Assembly: GCF_016925635.1 (NCBI RefSeq)
Contig: NZ_CP070490.1
Span: 1,302,001-1,366,000, forward strand
DNA: 64,000 bases
From: Lysinibacillus fusiformis
GTDB lineage: Bacteria > Bacillota > Bacilli > Bacillales_A > Planococcaceae
Direction of reading: 5' to 3'
A model generated the notes under the pieces. That model was not told where the DNA came from. It was given only the letters and a program-made list of their open reading frames with translations, and searched no databases. Positions 63,454 to 64,000 of the stretch are shown here, piece after piece; positions within the stretch are counted from its first letter, which is position 1, and every line of letters starts with the position of its first letter. The position numbers and the translations under genes are program-made.

Positions 63454-63996
63454 ATGATCTTCTATCTTATTTTTACCCTTGTCGTTCTACAAAGATTGAC
63501 AGAGGTTGTCATTGCTAAGCGCAATGAAAAATGGATGCTTTCACAAGGAGCCTATGAAGTAGGTGCTTCACACTATCCTTATATGGTTGCCATGCATATT
63601 AGCTTTTTTCTGTTTTTAATGGTGGAAATCACTACAAATAACAACGGAATCTCGCCCTTATTTCCATTATTTTTTATATTATTTATAGCCGTGCAGGCAT
63701 TACGGATCTGGTGTATTCGTTCTTTAGGAACTTTTTGGAATACAAAAATTCTCATTTTACCTGATGCACAAGTTGTTCGTAAAGGGCCATATGAATATAT
63801 GCGCCACCCTAATTATGCGGTAGTTTGTTTGGAAATCCTTTTACTACCTCTCATGTTTCAGGCTTACTTTACGGCATTTTGTTTTACATTATTAAATATT
63901 ACAATGCTTTCTGTCCGAATACCTATAGAAGAAAAAGCATTACGAGATGCTACTAATTATAATCGTGTATTTCAAAAGAAGATTTCGGAGTCTTAA
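63454..63996 (+). CDS. bpsB: Isoprenylcysteine carboxyl methyltransferase-like protein (BpsB)
   Basis: 180 aa with four or five helices and the ICMT-type end GPYEYMRHPNYAVVCLEILLLPL, which binds SAM at the membrane. In B. subtilis BpsB O-methylates alkylpyrones made by BpsA; the coupled gene order here supports the same role. GGAGGGAGTAAC precedes the ATG. Confidence 0.88.
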   Translation: MIFYLIFTLVVLQRLTEVVIAKRNEKWMLSQGAYEVGASHYPYMVAMHISFFLFLMVEITTNNNGISPLFPLFFILFIAVQALRIWCIRSLGTFWNTKILILPDAQVVRKGPYEYMRHPNYAVVCLEILLLPLMFQAYFTAFCFTLLNITMLSVRIPIEEKALRDATNYNRVFQKKISES

Positions 63997-64000
63997 CCGA

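Overview
The window is low-GC Bacillales chromosome and most resembles Lysinibacillus or a close relative. This is an inference from gene content: two T-boxes, a cobalamin riboswitch, FosB and a glutathione-peroxidase-type enzyme, the sporulation protein YtvI, a YeeI-type YebC protein, the Bacillus-type NsrR/Hmp pair, and AGGAGG ribosome-binding sites throughout. There is no rRNA, tRNA, CRISPR array or prophage. Most genes are single housekeeping or transport units closed by clear hairpin terminators.

Layout. 1-9.3 kb: end of a peptide transporter, hflX, putP, a methyltransferase, an ABC exporter pair, and a PhoU-like/Pit phosphate pair. 9.4-17.3 kb: MMPL exporter, esterase, small proteins, NUDIX hydrolase, AI-2E-type permease, oligoendopeptidase F, YdcF. 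17.3-21.1 kb: two chemoreceptors. 21.1-21.7 kb: a gene-free 583-bp segment bounded by imperfect inverted repeats and holding two inverted copies of a structured repeat. 21.7-28.3 kb: arsB, yeeI, LMW phosphatase, plsC, RlmA-type methyltransferase, MATE pump, tyrosine phosphatase. 28.4-30.3 kb: a B12 riboswitch operon (divergent adenosyltransferase and BtuF). 30.4-36.4 kb: glutathione peroxidase, a repeat protein, YtvI, an NlpC/P60 hydrolase and a UbiB-family kinase.

36.5-46.7 kb is the most coherent block, a sulfane-sulfur and nitrosative-stress island. A CstR-type repressor (Cys31/Cys60, no copper-ligand His) heads an operon of two rhodaneses, a TusA-rhodanese fusion, a DsrE-like protein, a rhodanese-persulfide dioxygenase fusion and TusA. 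TauE/SafE, a FrnE-like DsbA protein and a TsdA-like diheme cytochrome c follow, and a CoA-disulfide-reductase-rhodanese fusion converges from the other side. ATACC-N6-GGTAT-type operators recur through the block. Two of them lie in the -35/-10 spacer of promoters at opposite ends. The flavohaemoglobin gene hmp and divergent nsrR, with an NsrR-type operator, adjoin the block.

46.7-53 kb is the accessory-looking part: a double-GNAT protein, a broken secreted-protein gene, long hairpins, an intact IS110-family transposase with a long 5' noncoding region, and an ECF sigma/anti-sigma pair preceded by two near-identical promoter copies. 53-64 kb: a third chemoreceptor, a Cof-type HAD phosphatase, a Leu T-box with leuA, a Met T-box with an atypical short methionyl-tRNA synthetase, and the rsgA-fosB-HAD operon. 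The last follows a strong promoter, a 24-codon leader ORF and a terminator whose loop is complementary to the leader ORF, which looks like an attenuator. The window ends with a type III polyketide synthase and its partner methyltransferase (bpsA-bpsB-like).
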